Of a DNA stretch of 64,000 nucleotides, positions 32,457-42,842 are shown piece after piece. Under the pieces are notes generated by a model, which saw only the letters and a list, made by a program, of their open reading frames with translations, searched no databases and had not been told where the DNA came from. The DNA is from Triplophysa rosa (lineage: Eukaryota; Chordata; Actinopteri; Cypriniformes; Nemacheilidae), in NCBI RefSeq assembly GCF_024868665.1, contig NW_026634146.1, forward strand, positions 116,563-180,562. The letters are read 5' to 3'. The stretch's first letter is position 1. Every line of letters begins with the position of its first letter. Position numbers and translations under genes: made by a program.

Positions 32457-32994
32457 TGACAAGGGAGAGAGCCCAAATGCAGGCAGGCAGAGGTGAAGGG
32501 GTTAACAGAGAATTTATTTAAACAATAAACACAAAACAAGAACCCACGAGGGGGTAAAACAAAAACACAGGTAAACAAAAAACGAAGACTGACTAAACAC
32601 TAGACTAACCAAACACTAGACAAAAACTAAACTGAACACTTACTAGACAGAACGGAGGAATTCACAAAGGACACTGGCATGGGAAGCAGGAAGGCACAGA
32701 ACATGGAACGCAGCAAGACACCATATACAATACACGAGCACAGGACAAAGAAACATGAGGGCATTAAATAGGGCAAGACAAACGAGGGATAATGACACAG
32801 GGCAGGTGGGAAACATCAGACACGGCAGGGAAGCAATACATGAAACGAGAGGGGCGGGGCCAATGACAAGACACGAGAAAGCACATGAGATGTCAAATAA
32901 ACAACTCATGGCTTTCTCACATAAAACCTAAGGGCTCTGTCGCGATCCTGCCACACGACTAGAAATTCAGAAACAAGAGGGCAGGACCGTGACA
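32457..32994 (-). mobile_element. LTR-like repeat, diverged copy
   Basis: Shares ordered blocks with the solo LTR at 35899-36480: GAGGTGAAGGGGTTAA, ACCCACGAGGGGGTAAAAC, ACAAAGAAACATGAGGG, ACAAACGAGGGATAATGACA and a terminal hairpin ending in GTGACA. Read on the minus strand it has a TATA-like CTATTTAATG. The ends are approximate and no target duplication was seen. Confidence 0.6.
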
Positions 32995-34869
32995 GCTAGT
33001 GTTCACCTACATTTAGAGCGATCAGTGTTTTATCAACCTGATTGAGTGTGACAGCAGCAGTACAGTAGATCCGCATGTGCTGTCGTCTGTCATGTGTGAA
33101 CTTCATCATGATGTCGTGTGGGAGTGTGAGAGCTGATAACCACATGAACAGATGACAGATTTCACCGAGACCGACACCACTAACTTCATTGATTGTTAAT
33201 GGATGTGATGTTTTCAGTCAGTTATATATTCTGTCCCCAATGTCATTCTGCTCTACTTTCCCGTCGTTGTGTATTTTGTATACAGTATGTGCTAATGTGA
33301 CAGTCACTTAGAGGGTGTTTTTTATGATCGATCGTGTCCATTAAAACCAATCTTATATCTCACAGCACTATAACAAATACATGCCAATCAATAACTGTCC
33401 TCATAACAACAGTCACACATTCTCTTTTAAAAGTCACTTCACAATTGTACCGTTCTTTTATGCAATTATATTGTATAGCACTATTCTCAACTTTATTTTT
33501 TATATAGCGCTTTTTTACAATTAGAATAGTTTTTTACAAAAACTATTCACATTACGTATTGTTTGAAAGCAGTTTCAAAGCCCTCATTGAGTTGCCTAAT
33601 GCAACAGTTGCGAGAATTAAAAATATATAAGCTAGTAAAGGTTTATGAGATGGGAGGGAGGGAGAAAAAAGCAGCCCATCCTCCTCTGAATGTCAAATAT
33701 GATCCGGTTACATGATGTCAAATTCATTTGCATTTGCATGAAAGACATTTGCATTTGCTGGGAACACAGCTCACAGGTTGCAATATTATAACTGTGAAAA
33801 CACAAGAATTAGTCATAGCGATCATTAGATCTGCGTCCACAGACATACGTCACTGTATTCAAAAGCTTTTGGCTTCATCGTTTTCAGTCAACAGGCAAAT
33901 GAGTCAGAGACATGCAGTTAACACAGTTATGTTACCATATTCGTTCCAGCGATGTAACAAATAACATACCAGCAATGTAACATTGTGATTCCCATATTCG
34001 TCGTGACAACATAACATTGGACATTGCTGGAACGTGGCAATTACGTCCTAAGACGCACCTGGACCAGACCACATTTGTTGCAACAACGTACCAAAATAAT
34101 GTTTCTGATGAGGACTTCCCAACGACCAAGCGGGCACATTCTCAACATTGTTTTACTCTTTTAATTTAAACATCGTCCCTCACAATATGGAGGATTACAT
34201 TAATTTGTGATTTAATTTGTCTGTTAAAGATTCATTTTTCCCATACTTGGAATAATTGCTATGTATAAAACAGTGTGACGATGGATAACACTGCACTGTA
34301 CATCAGCATCAGACCTTTTATTTATACTGAAGTAAATGACAAAAATAACCGGACTTCAACATTTATTGACAGATGAATAAACATGATCTTTAATGGGTTA
34401 GGTGTCTAATAAAATGTTAAAATAATACATCAGTCAGTGAGGTCAAAGGTAAAGTCAGGTAATGTTTAAATGATGCAAGTTTGCATGACATACAGATGTG
34501 GGGCGGTCATTTCTAAGTCACATGAGGTCCACAGATAATACTAATCCCGTGCGAATAGGGTAAATGTGTAACCTAACGTTACGTGTCTAACCAAATTCAC
34601 AGAAGGCTCCACCTAAGTTTACTATGCAAACTGCTATCCAATCATAGCAGTGGGCGTTTACTTCCAAGTCTTCAATGCAGCACGCCCATTAAAACCGAAC
34701 GTTTGTCAAGCTGGCCTCAAAACCTGGGTAGAAAATAGCCTATTACTTATTAATTTTGATGTTTTTGAATGTGAAAACCACACGAACGTCATAAGTAGAC
34801 CTCGTACAACAGTATATAAAACAATAAACAATAAAAGTTCATCACACCTTTAATACCTAGGTTTGTTTT
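32995..34869. other. intergenic; one short L2-tail-like patch
   Basis: At about 33495-33520 the sequence TTTTTATATAGCGCTTTTTT, read on the minus strand, resembles an L2 3' end. A set of ATGTAACATTGTG / AACATAACATTGG repeats lies at 33930-34130. No genes were recognised. Confidence 0.4.
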
Positions 34870-34879
34870 ACTACGTCAT

Positions 34880-35392
34880 ATGATGTCAATGTCAGATGCA
34901 GAGAAGTTAATTCATGCATTCATGACATCGAGACTTGATTACTGTAATGCATTGTTAGGTGGTTCCCCTGCAGGCTTATTACAAAAACTCCAACTGGTCC
35001 AAAACGCGGCAGCTCGAGTTCTTACACGTACAAAAAAGTATGAACATATTAGCCCGGTTCTGTCAACCTTGCACTGGTTACCTATAAAGTATCGCGTTAA
35101 CTTTAAAATCTTGCTTATTACCTATAAAGCCCTACATGGTTTAGCTCCTCAGTACTTGAATGAACTCCTTTTGTATTACAGTCCTTCACGTGCATTACGC
35201 TCTCAGGCGTCCTGTCAGTTGGTAATACCTAGAATTTCAAAATCAAGTGCAGGTGGTAGATCCTTTTCCTATCTAGCGCCTAAACTTTGGAATAGTCTTC
35301 CCTGCACTGTCCGGGAGGCAGACACACTCTGTCAGTTTAAATCTAGACTAAAGACGCATCTTTTTAATCTTGCATACACTACTCTTCCATAA
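34880..35392 (+). pseudogene. L2 family B ORF2, C-terminal 170 codons
   Basis: Open frame containing [60 protein letters not shown] and [19 protein letters not shown], then the stop. It corresponds to the C-terminal region downstream of the RT palm in the 988-residue ORF2 of family A, from which it is clearly diverged. It lacks endonuclease and catalytic RT, so it is a dead fragment although open. Confidence 0.85.
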
Positions 35393-35898
35393 TATAAATC
35401 CTCTGAGGGTTTAGGCTGCATTAGTTAGATCAACCGGAACCAAAAACACAACTGATGTACTTGTTGCATCAAAGAGTGCAGAACAGTACTCTACTCTCAG
35501 CCAGTCTTGTCTCATTGTTCCAAGGTTACCACAGCGAGCAGGATGCAGTTCATGGCCTGACCTGATGGTAGAGCGGAGAATGGGAAGTGGCGACCTGACA
35601 AGAGCTGAGATGATAGAGCTGGATAAAGAAGGACGCGGTCACCTGACACGTCCTCACCACAAAATTTCAAATGCTATTAGATTATTAATGATAATCTTAA
35701 AACTATAATTTACCTTATTAGTAAGTTTATTTATTTTTATTTAGTCTTGTTGTGCAAGCTCTCTGGAGCTTGTGCAGAGGCAGCAGCTTTTGCCAGAGGG
35801 GAACTGGAATCCCCTGGTTGGGCCTCGGTTCTCCTGAGGGTTTTTTTCTCGATTAGAGTTTTGGGTTCCTCGCCACCATTTGCATACTGTTTTGCATC

Positions 35899-36480
35899 TG
35901 TCACGATCAGCGTGGCGCGAAAGAAACCCAACAGCAGGCAGCCAGAGGTGAAGGGGTTAAACAAAAGACTTTTAATGACAAAAATACAAAAGACAAAACA
36001 AAAACCCACGAGGGGGTAAAACACAACGACACGGGGAATATAATAACACAAACTAAACAGGAACACTCACTAAATAAACTAAACTAAGACAAAGATACAC
36101 TGACTAAACTTACTGGTCAACAAATTTCCAGAACCGGAGAAAGACGCAACGTCTTACAAGGCATTTGAAAACAACAAACATAGACCAAACGAACACAGTA
36201 CACAGAACAATCCACGAGCAACAAGACAAAGAAACATGAGGGTATATATAGGGAGAAACAAACGAGGGATAATGACACAGGGCAGGTGTGGGTAATAAAA
36301 CACTCAGGTAAAGATAACAAGGAAACGAGAGGGGAGGGGCTAATGACGAGACACTGGAGAGAACATATATTATTGTCAAAAGGACAATAATATGTTTCTC
36401 TCCACACATAACCAAAGACTTTGTCATGGCTCTGCTACAGGACCAAGAAAAACATGACTAAATGAAGCAGAGCCATGACA
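35899..36480 (-). mobile_element. solo LTR, 582 bp, with 5-bp TSD
   Basis: Begins TGTCACG and ends CATGACA (TG...CA), flanked by GCATC at 35894-35898 and 36481-36485. Orientation is inferred from a TATATATA box on the minus strand (36243-36250) and an ATTAAA-type poly(A) signal further left (near 35969). A perfect 14-bp stem (GTCATGGCTCTGCT with its complement) marks the right end. A non-autonomous DNA element with TGTCA ends is the alternative reading. It lies within the L2 family B 3' UTR. Confidence 0.7.
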
Positions 36481-36603
36481 GCATCTGCCTGGCCGGGGGG
36501 GCTGCTTTAGAATTTTTACTTAATTAACATTGCATATAGTTATTTATAGTCTGTTATATTTGACCTGTGCTTCTCTCTCCTTTATCTTAAATGTGTGCTC
36601 TCA

Positions 36604-36765
36604 CTGTGTGTGTGTGTGTGTGTGTGCGTGCATGCGTGCGTCTTTGTGTGTGCGCGTACTTGTCTGTGTACGTGTGTGTGTGCGTGCGTGCGCGTCCGTG
36701 TGTGTGTCTCTATGTGTATGTGTGTTAGTCTGTGTGCATATTGTGTGTGTGGAGTGTTTTGTATT
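36604..36765 (+). repeat. (TG)n-rich microsatellite in L2 3' UTR
   Basis: TG, TGCG and TGTGTA units. A matching CA array lies in the minus-strand copy at 49380-49617, so the array is carried by the LINE itself. Confidence 0.9.
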
Positions 36766-37220
36766 TGTGGAGGTGTTGTGGCAAGAAGGACACAACGTCT
36801 CGTTCCCTCCATCAGCGAACTGAGGTTACAACCATAACCAAGACGTTCCCTTTCTGTCGGCCTCTCGACGTTGTGTCGAGCACAACGTCTAGGCCTTGTT
36901 TCTCTAACAGCGAGAAGCTGCCTGGTACCGTAAGGCCACTGGGTAAGCGCTACTTCCTCAAGCGGGGGATGCGTTACAGAGACCACTTCCTACCGGAGGG
37001 AGGAGTTTAGTGGAGATACCAACATGGTCTCACCGATGGGGCAGAACTCATGGGAAGAATGTGCGGACTGAAGGAGTTAACCGCGAGGTGGAGGTCCACC
37101 TAGGGAAGGTCATGGGTTACCAAGTGCCTGTTCTTCACCCAGTGGGGGAAGAAGGGAGGCTAGTTAGTACACTGACCCCCTTAGGAGAAAGGGGGGAAGG
37201 TACTGTCATAGGCGGACACC

Positions 37221-38045
37221 CTACCGGCCGCCAGTCTTGCCTGATGCCTGCAAGACTCGAGCCGATACCGGTTTTACGCGGAGGCTGTAGGACCTCACGA
37301 AGTTGATGGGTGTAGCCCAACCTGCAGCTCTGCAGATGTCTGCCAGACAGGCTCCTCGAGCCAGTGCCCACAAGGAGGCTGTACTCCGTGTGGAGAGAGC
37401 TCTCACCCAGTGGGCGCAGGCGATCTTAGGACAGGTACGCCATAGTGACGGCGTCCATGATCCAGTGCACCAATCTCTGTTTGAGACAGCCCTCCCTGCT
37501 GATCTCCAAAAAAAGACAAAGAGCTGCTCAGAGCTCCTGTGGCTCTGCGTGCGGTCCAAGCAGAGGCGCAATGCGCGTACTGGACACAACACGGATGGGG
37601 TTGGGTCTTCCTCCCCGGTAGGGAGCGCCTGTAAGTTCACCACCTTGTGTAGGGGGAGTGGTGGGAACTTTGGGCACATAGCCAGGCCGGGGTCTCAGGA
37701 TAGCGTGAGAATCACCGGGCCCGTGTTCTAGGCAATCTGTGGACACGGAGAATGCTTTTAGGTCCGCTACCCTCTTGAGCACCATCCGGAGAGCCGTCTT
37801 CATCATGAGGTGAGAAAGAGCGGCATCTCCGAGGGGCTCCAGGACCGCATCAAGGTCGCAAGAGGGTACGGAGCACGGGTGAGGCAGTGCCTTCCCGCAC
37901 CCCTTAGGAACCAATTGATCAGGTTGTGCTGTCCTAGAGACTTACCAGCAACTGGGTCGTGATGAGCGGCAATAGCGGCTACATACACGTTCAGTGTGGA
38001 AGGGGAGAGATTACTCTCGAGTCTCTGGAAGGACAGCACATTCAC
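37221..38045 (-). pseudogene. DIRS copy 2 tyrosine recombinase region
   Basis: Three overlapping frames give, in order, RLESNLSPSTLNVYVAAIAA, MMKTALRMVLKRVADLKAF and SVLCPVRALRLCLDRTQSHR, followed by SSEQLFVFFWRSAGRAVS and a C-terminal block with RSTASLWALARG. These match the recombinase of DIRS elements, which integrates a circular DNA intermediate. The frame breaks at least twice, so no complete enzyme is encoded. The Arg/His/Tyr catalytic residues were not all confirmed. Confidence 0.6.
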
Positions 38046-38322
38046 AATCGAGCAACTCCGCGGGTCTTCTCTTCAAGAAGAGCACCAGGATGAGAAGAAG
38101 CACCACTTACAGGCGTATAGCCGCCTAGTGGCCAGGGCCCTAGCCTGAGTGATGGTCCTAACCGCCGCAGGGGGTAGGCCACTTAGGATCTCCTCATCTC
38201 GTCCAGGGGCCAGACATGGAGGTTCCAGAGGTCTGGCCTGGGATGCCATAACGTGCCCTTCCCCTGGGAAAGCAGGTCCTTCGTCAGGGCAATCGGCCGG
38301 GGGGGAGCTGTCGTCAAGAGCA

Positions 38323-39377
38323 TTAGCTCTGAGAACCAAGTCCGGTTGGACCAGTATGGCTGAAATAGTACACTTGATGCTCATCTTCCCTGACCTTGCA
38401 CAGAGTCTGTGCAATGAGGCTCACTGGGGGGAAGGCGTACTTCCGCTTGTCCCACGGCCAGCTGTGCGCTAGAGCATCCGTGCTGAGGGGGGCCTCGGAC
38501 GGGAGTACCCTAGCGGGCAATGGGTGGTGTCCAGGGAGGCGAACAGGTCTACCTGAGCCCACCCGAACTGTACCCAATGAGCTGGACTGCGCGGGGGTGG
38601 AGTCGCCACTCTCCGCGAGGCGTCAACTGACGAGAGAGCACATCGGCTGTCTGGTTCAGGTCGCCTGGGATATGTGTGGCTCGCAGGGATCTGCTCACCT
38701 GCGGACTCCACAGGAGGAGGCGTCGGGCGAGTCGTGTTAGCTGCCGTGAGCGAACGCCACCCTGGCGGTTGATATACACTATGGCAGTTGTGCTGTCCGA
38801 CTGGACCAGCACGTGCTTGTCCTGCACGAGAGGTTGTAGCCCCTTCAGTGCAAGTAGCACATCCAACAACTCTAGGCAGTTGATATGCCTGCGCAGGCGG
38901 GGGCCCGTCCATCGCCCCGACACTGCGTGCCCGTTGCACACGGCACCCCAACCCTGCAGGGAGGCATCTGTCATCACCACGACGTGCCTCATGACCTGCC
39001 CGAGAGGGACCCCCATCCGTAGAAAGGTCATTGAAGACCAAGGGGTTAGGGTGCGTCGGCAGAGAGGCGTAATCACCATCCGCCTGCTGCCGGTGTGCCA
39101 CGCTCTCCAGGGAACTCGACTCTGTAGCCAGTGTTGGAGCGGTCTCATGTGCATCAACCTGAGGGGTATCACCACCGTCGAGGATGCCATGTACCCAGGA
39201 GCCTCCTCCCGCTGACTGCTTGAAAAATTCCAGGCAGTTCAACACTGACTGAGCGCAGTCGCGCTGTAATGGAGACAGAGTTGAGTTCCATACCAAAAAA
39301 GAGTATGCTCTGCACAGAGGAGAGCTTGCTCCTTTTCGGTTGACCTGTGGTCCCAATCGATCTAGGTGCCGAAGCAC
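38323..39377 (-). pseudogene. DIRS copy 2 RT end, RNase H and following region
   Basis: A frame of 302 codons (38469-39377) and one of 213 (38549-39190) share the region. Together they carry RHLDRLGPQVNRK (the end of RT), TDASLQGWGAVCNGHAVSGR (RNase H start), INCLELLDVLLALKGLQPLV and QSDSTTAIVYINRQGGV, then SLRATHIPGDLNQTADVLSR. Further left (38323-38577) follow ALAHSWPWDKRKYAFPPVSL and VREDEHQVYY. This is the canonical DIRS order. Frame changes between blocks make it non-functional. Confidence 0.7.
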
Positions 39378-39404
39378 TAGGTCCCTGTGTGTACATAACA
39401 GATC

Positions 39405-39878
39405 TCACGAGTGTGTCAAATGAGCCAGTCGTCGAGATAGTTTAGTACCCGCACACCTCTCTCCCTGAGGGGAGTGAGGGCGGCTTCCACGATCTTCGTG
39501 AAGACTCGTGGGGACAGGGACAGACCGAAGGGGAGGACTCTGTACTAATATGCCTGACCCTCGAAAGCGAACCGTAGGAACGGGCGATGACGAGGGAGAA
39601 TTGAGACATGAGAGTAAGCGTACTTCAGGTCGATTGCCATGAATCCATCTTGACATCTGATAGATGCCAGTATGCGCTTCTGCGTGAGTAGGTGCCTGTT
39701 CAGGGTACGCAGATCTAGCGACCCCCGCTTTTTTGGGGACAATGAAGTACGGGCTGTAAAACCTGTTGAACATCTTGGCTAGAGGGACGAGCACGATCGC
39801 TTCCTCACCAGAGGGGTGGCGACCTCGGCCCGAAACACGGGAGCATCCTTGCCTCTGCTGAGGTTGAGAGGATGCCAC
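39405..39878 (-). pseudogene. DIRS copy 2 reverse transcriptase N-terminal half
   Basis: Frames at 39405-39878 and 39545-39742 yield [18 protein letters not shown], then [20 protein letters not shown] (first catalytic Asp block), with the YLDD region following near 39430 in another frame. The parallel region of copy 3 (46411-46962) is still one open frame and shows what is broken here. Confidence 0.65.
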
Positions 39879-39966
39879 GAAACTTGGGCGGGCGTCTGGG
39901 GAGTTGGATCGCGTACCCGAGACGGACAGTATCCCGTAATCACCGTGACGGTTTGGGAAGCTCTTG

Positions 39967-41474
39967 TCAGGTTCCCAGGGACCGAGACAGGGAGGCTAGG
40001 GGTACGTTCTGCTTCATCGACCTCCCGGGGTGGTTCGATGGCTGGCAGTGCGGATCCCTCGCCGTGGGGGCGGGCCCCGGAGAGGAGATCGGCTCTGCAG
40101 TTTTATCTGCCTGGCAATGATGTAGCACAACGCACCATCGAATGAGAGTGCTTAGGCTGATGATTATCCTCGACATTGGGTCTTGCCACAACGTCGAATT
40201 GCCGAACACCGTCATGTAGAGGGTGAAAGCGGCTGTGATAATACCCAGATGATGATGTGGCACAACGCACCGTCGATTGAGAGTGCTTAGGCTGCTGATT
40301 ATCCTCGACATTGGGTCTCGCCGTGACGTCGAACACCATCGTGTAGAGGGTGAGAGCGGCTGTGATAAACGCCCAGAGAGAGAGAAAACTCTTAGAAGTG
40401 GGCTGTTGGGACGGGGTAGGAACTGTCCCGGATCGACCACCAGCAATGGAATGGCTGGGGTCGGGCCTGAAGGTATTCTCGATCTCCCTGGGGTCTTCCC
40501 ATGAGGGCCGCTTTGGCTTCTGCCGCGGCTGCTGACGGGGTGGTGGTCTCCTCTTTGATGTCTTGAAGAGGACCAGGGCTGCTGGGAAGCAGACGGTGCA
40601 CGGGATCTCGGCGGCCAGAGGGCGGTCGAGTCGCAGCTGGGGAGGATATACTTGATATCCTCTGTCTGCTCCTTTACTGACGAGAACTGCAGCTCGACAG
40701 TATCACCAAACAGCCCCCCTTGCGAGATGGGTGCATCGAGAAAGCGTACTTTCTCGGCGTTACTCATCTGTGCAAGGTTCATCCAGAGGTGTCTCTCCTG
40801 GACCACAAGTGTGGACATCGCCCGACCCAGGGCCGACGCGATCACCTTGGTCGCCAGTAGAGTGAGGTCGGTGACGGCGCAGAGTTCCTGCATAAGCGCT
40901 GGGTCGGTCTTACCCTCGTGGAGCTCTCTCTCTACATTGGTCTGATGGACCTGCAGGATGGTCATAGCGTGGAGAGATCCCAGCTTGGCCTGCAGCAGAG
41001 TAAGCTCTCGACACCTCAGATGCCGAAAAGCCTACGTGCTTTGGACGGGAGTCTAGGTCGAGCCCCTGGGGGACATCGACGTATCCTCTAGCTGCCCCAC
41101 CATCGAGAAAGGGCGATGGAACTAGTTGACGTGTACGCGCCGGAGGGGAGCGTTCCAGGTCGTACTAGGTTCCTCATGCACTTCTGGGGGAACATGGCAC
41201 TGGGGGCGAGTGCGGCTTGGAGCCGCTCTCAAGCCCGAGGTACCATGTATCCAGGCGCGAGCGTTGGGAGAGACAGTGCGGTGCACCGCAACCCAATGCC
41301 GTCGGCCCGGGAAAGCATGGCTGACATTTCAACGTCCGCTTCTTCCTGAGCTCGACCCCCCGAGGGAGGGAGCTTCAAGGAATCGTCGGAGTCTGATGCC
41401 AGTAAGTCACCCTCCGATGCTGCAACAGACATCTCAACATCACGTACCGTGTCCGATACGTGGTTGAGGAACAA
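39967..41474 (-). pseudogene. DIRS copy 2 gag-like region
   Basis: N-terminal frame at 41229-41474 ([37 protein letters not shown]), then a break, then 39967-40965 with MTILQVHQTNVERELHEGKT, MSTLVVQERHLWMNLAQMS and FLDAPISQGGLFGDTVE. The C-terminal half contains a 136-bp tandem duplication that repeats the peptide DPMSRIISSLSTL. The frame is broken in the middle, so there is no intact product. Confidence 0.65.
40119..40390. repeat. 136-bp tandem duplication inside DIRS gag
   Basis: Two adjacent copies beginning ATGTAGCACAACGCACCATCG (40120) and ATGTGGCACAACGCACCGTCG (40256), about 90 percent alike by eye. Neither copy 1 nor copy 3 shows the duplication, so it arose in this lineage. Confidence 0.75.
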
Positions 41475-42035
41475 GACGGTGGGACTGTCTCATGGGGAAC
41501 GGTCAGAAGAGCGAGACGAGTTGTGAACGGTCCGTGAGCCAGTGGCTGACGGATTAGCGTTCACACAGTAATCCTCATATCACCCTCGCTGCTCGCCGTA
41601 GCGGGCAGCAGGGCCGTAGTCCTGCCGTCACGTAACGGGAAGCAGACGAGGTGGTGGCTGAGTCCTGTGGGAACACAGCCACCCGTGATGCAACGTCTGA
41701 ATCATCAACCGCCCGCAGTGCGGGCAGGATGTATCCACAACATCTGCCCCAGCGTACTGGAAGCAGACATCGTGTCCGTCCCCCTCCTCGATGAGTGTGT
41801 TGCACCCACGAGAACAGGGGACATGCCACGCTGAAGAAATTTGCTCTTTTAGAGAAAAAACTTGAACACTTCTGAAACCGCCGAGACGCCCAGGGAAGTC
41901 GCCGCAGGAAGGGACAGTCTGCTGCACCACGTCGTAGAGCCGGCAGTCTTGTAGTTGCTACTTGTAGCGAAGTCTGTTGATCATGAGCGAAGGCTCCGAA
42001 GAACAAAAGGTGAATGAATGAGGCACGCTGTCTCC

Positions 42036-42115
42036 CTTTTATACCCGGATATCCGGGAGGCGGAGTCCGGCATGTAAATTTCATTCGCCAATTTTCATTG
42101 GCCTTTTCTAAGAAG
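42036..42115 (-). promoter_or_regulatory. DIRS copy 2 promoter module
   Basis: On the minus strand: an inverted CCAAT pair, an octamer mutated to ATTTACAT, the palindrome CCCGGATATCCGGG (42044-42057) and TATAAAAG (42036-42043), in the same order and spacing as copy 1 apart from a short extra stretch before the palindrome. Confidence 0.55.
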
Positions 42116-42140
42116 TCGGAAGCGATTGGTTCTCAGGGAC

Positions 42141-42188
42141 GAACCCCATCTGTCGGCTCGACACAACATCGAGAGACTGACAGAAAGG
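42141..42188 (-). repeat. 5' inverted terminal repeat of DIRS copy 2
   Basis: Forty-eight bases from GAACCCCATCTG to GACAGAAAGG, matching 9083-9130 with few changes. Confidence 0.8.
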
Positions 42189-42215
42189 GAAATAAAGTTG
42201 AGTTGAGAGTTGAGT
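42189..42215 (+). mobile_element. L2 family B 3' tail, right of DIRS copy 2
   Basis: GGAAATAAAGTTGAGTTGAG and the following bases continue the L2 3' end that was interrupted at about 36766. Compare the complementary CTCAACTCAACTTTATTTAT at 49233. Confidence 0.6.
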
Positions 42216-42778
42216 TTTCTAAGCTTTCCCGTTCAGTATGGGTGATTTCAAAATCCGGTCATGACAGTGAAGTAAAATATTTTTTTTATGTTTAGCACTA
42301 AACTATATGTAACGGTAAAAATTGTTAAAAACTATCTGTTTTGTTTTCATTTATTGAGAAAGAATTAGCGTTTTCCTCAGAGGATGAGGTGTTTAGTGTG
42401 TGCAGGGCTCCAGAGAGACTCACTTTTTCACTGTAGCCCTGAATTTAAATTTAAGTAGCGCAAGCAGAACATTTAGGGGCGCACCTTAAATCAGCCTGCA
42501 ATGCAATTATTTACATTTTCCCCAAAATAACAGCATTACTGACAAATACTTTGATAATAAACAACTGTATTTACAGAAATGACAAAGTTGAGAGAACTGG
42601 CCTATGAGCCGCTGCTGTAAATATTTGAGCGGCTCCTCCCATAACAGACGTAATCTCACTCGAAACTTAATCAAACTTAAGAGCCCTGATTTGAGCTCAT
42701 TTGGTAGAGAGTGTTTTGATCTTTAACGCAGAATTCGCTTTGGCTGTCGAATCGATTTTCTTTAGCGTGTGAGGAATC
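42216..42778 (+). promoter_or_regulatory. 5' flank of lgals3bp
   Basis: Unique-looking DNA upstream of the signal-peptide exon, and thus the place of promoter and 5' UTR. No consensus TATA box was found. A GAAACTTAATCAAACTT stretch at about 42661 only loosely recalls an interferon-response element, and I do not call it. Confidence 0.3.
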
Positions 42779-42842
42779 ATGCTGAATATTTTATGGCCTC
42801 TCTTGTTTCTGCAGGTTTCAGCACAGCAGTGGACTCTTTTCG
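42779..42842 (+). CDS. lgals3bp: lgals3bp exon 1: signal peptide
   Basis: Encodes [20 protein letters not shown], a short hydrophobic signal peptide with likely cleavage after VSA. The donor GTATGT follows at 42843. It ends in phase 1; the split codon with exon 2 gives Asp, matching the open frame there. The ATG at 42779 is the first in frame. Confidence 0.8.

Larger units (their letters stand above)
34870..36766 (+). mobile_element. 5'-truncated L2 LINE (family B), plus strand
   Basis: Starts inside ORF2 at about 34870 and runs through the ORF2 stop (35392) and the 3' UTR. The UTR is interrupted by a solo LTR (35899-36480), resumes at 36486 with the same GC-rich and (TG)n sequence as the minus-strand copy at 49.2-54.1 kb, and is cut at about 36766 by DIRS copy 2. 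The last bases of the element reappear at 42189-42215. Truncation at the 5' end is normal for LINE insertions. Confidence 0.85.
36766..42188 (-). mobile_element. DIRS-type retrotransposon copy 2, most complete
   Basis: Minus-strand DIRS element. The 5' inverted repeat is at 42141-42188 with its promoter at about 42036-42115, followed by gag-like, RT, RNase H and tyrosine recombinase regions, all with frame damage. The 3' repeat is shortened to about 32 bp (36849-36880), and roughly 180 bp of preceding sequence present in copy 1 is missing. Left of it, GTTGTGGCAAGAAGGACACA and CCTCCATCAGCGAACTGAGG form the outer complementary segment, also present in copy 3. The element split the 3' UTR of the family B L2 (34870 onward). 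Confidence 0.85.

Noticed and set aside
42655..42690. interferon-response-like GAAACTTAATCAAACTT upstream of lgals3bp
   Set aside because: Too far from the GAAANNGAAA consensus to call from one sequence, even though the mammalian gene is interferon-inducible.
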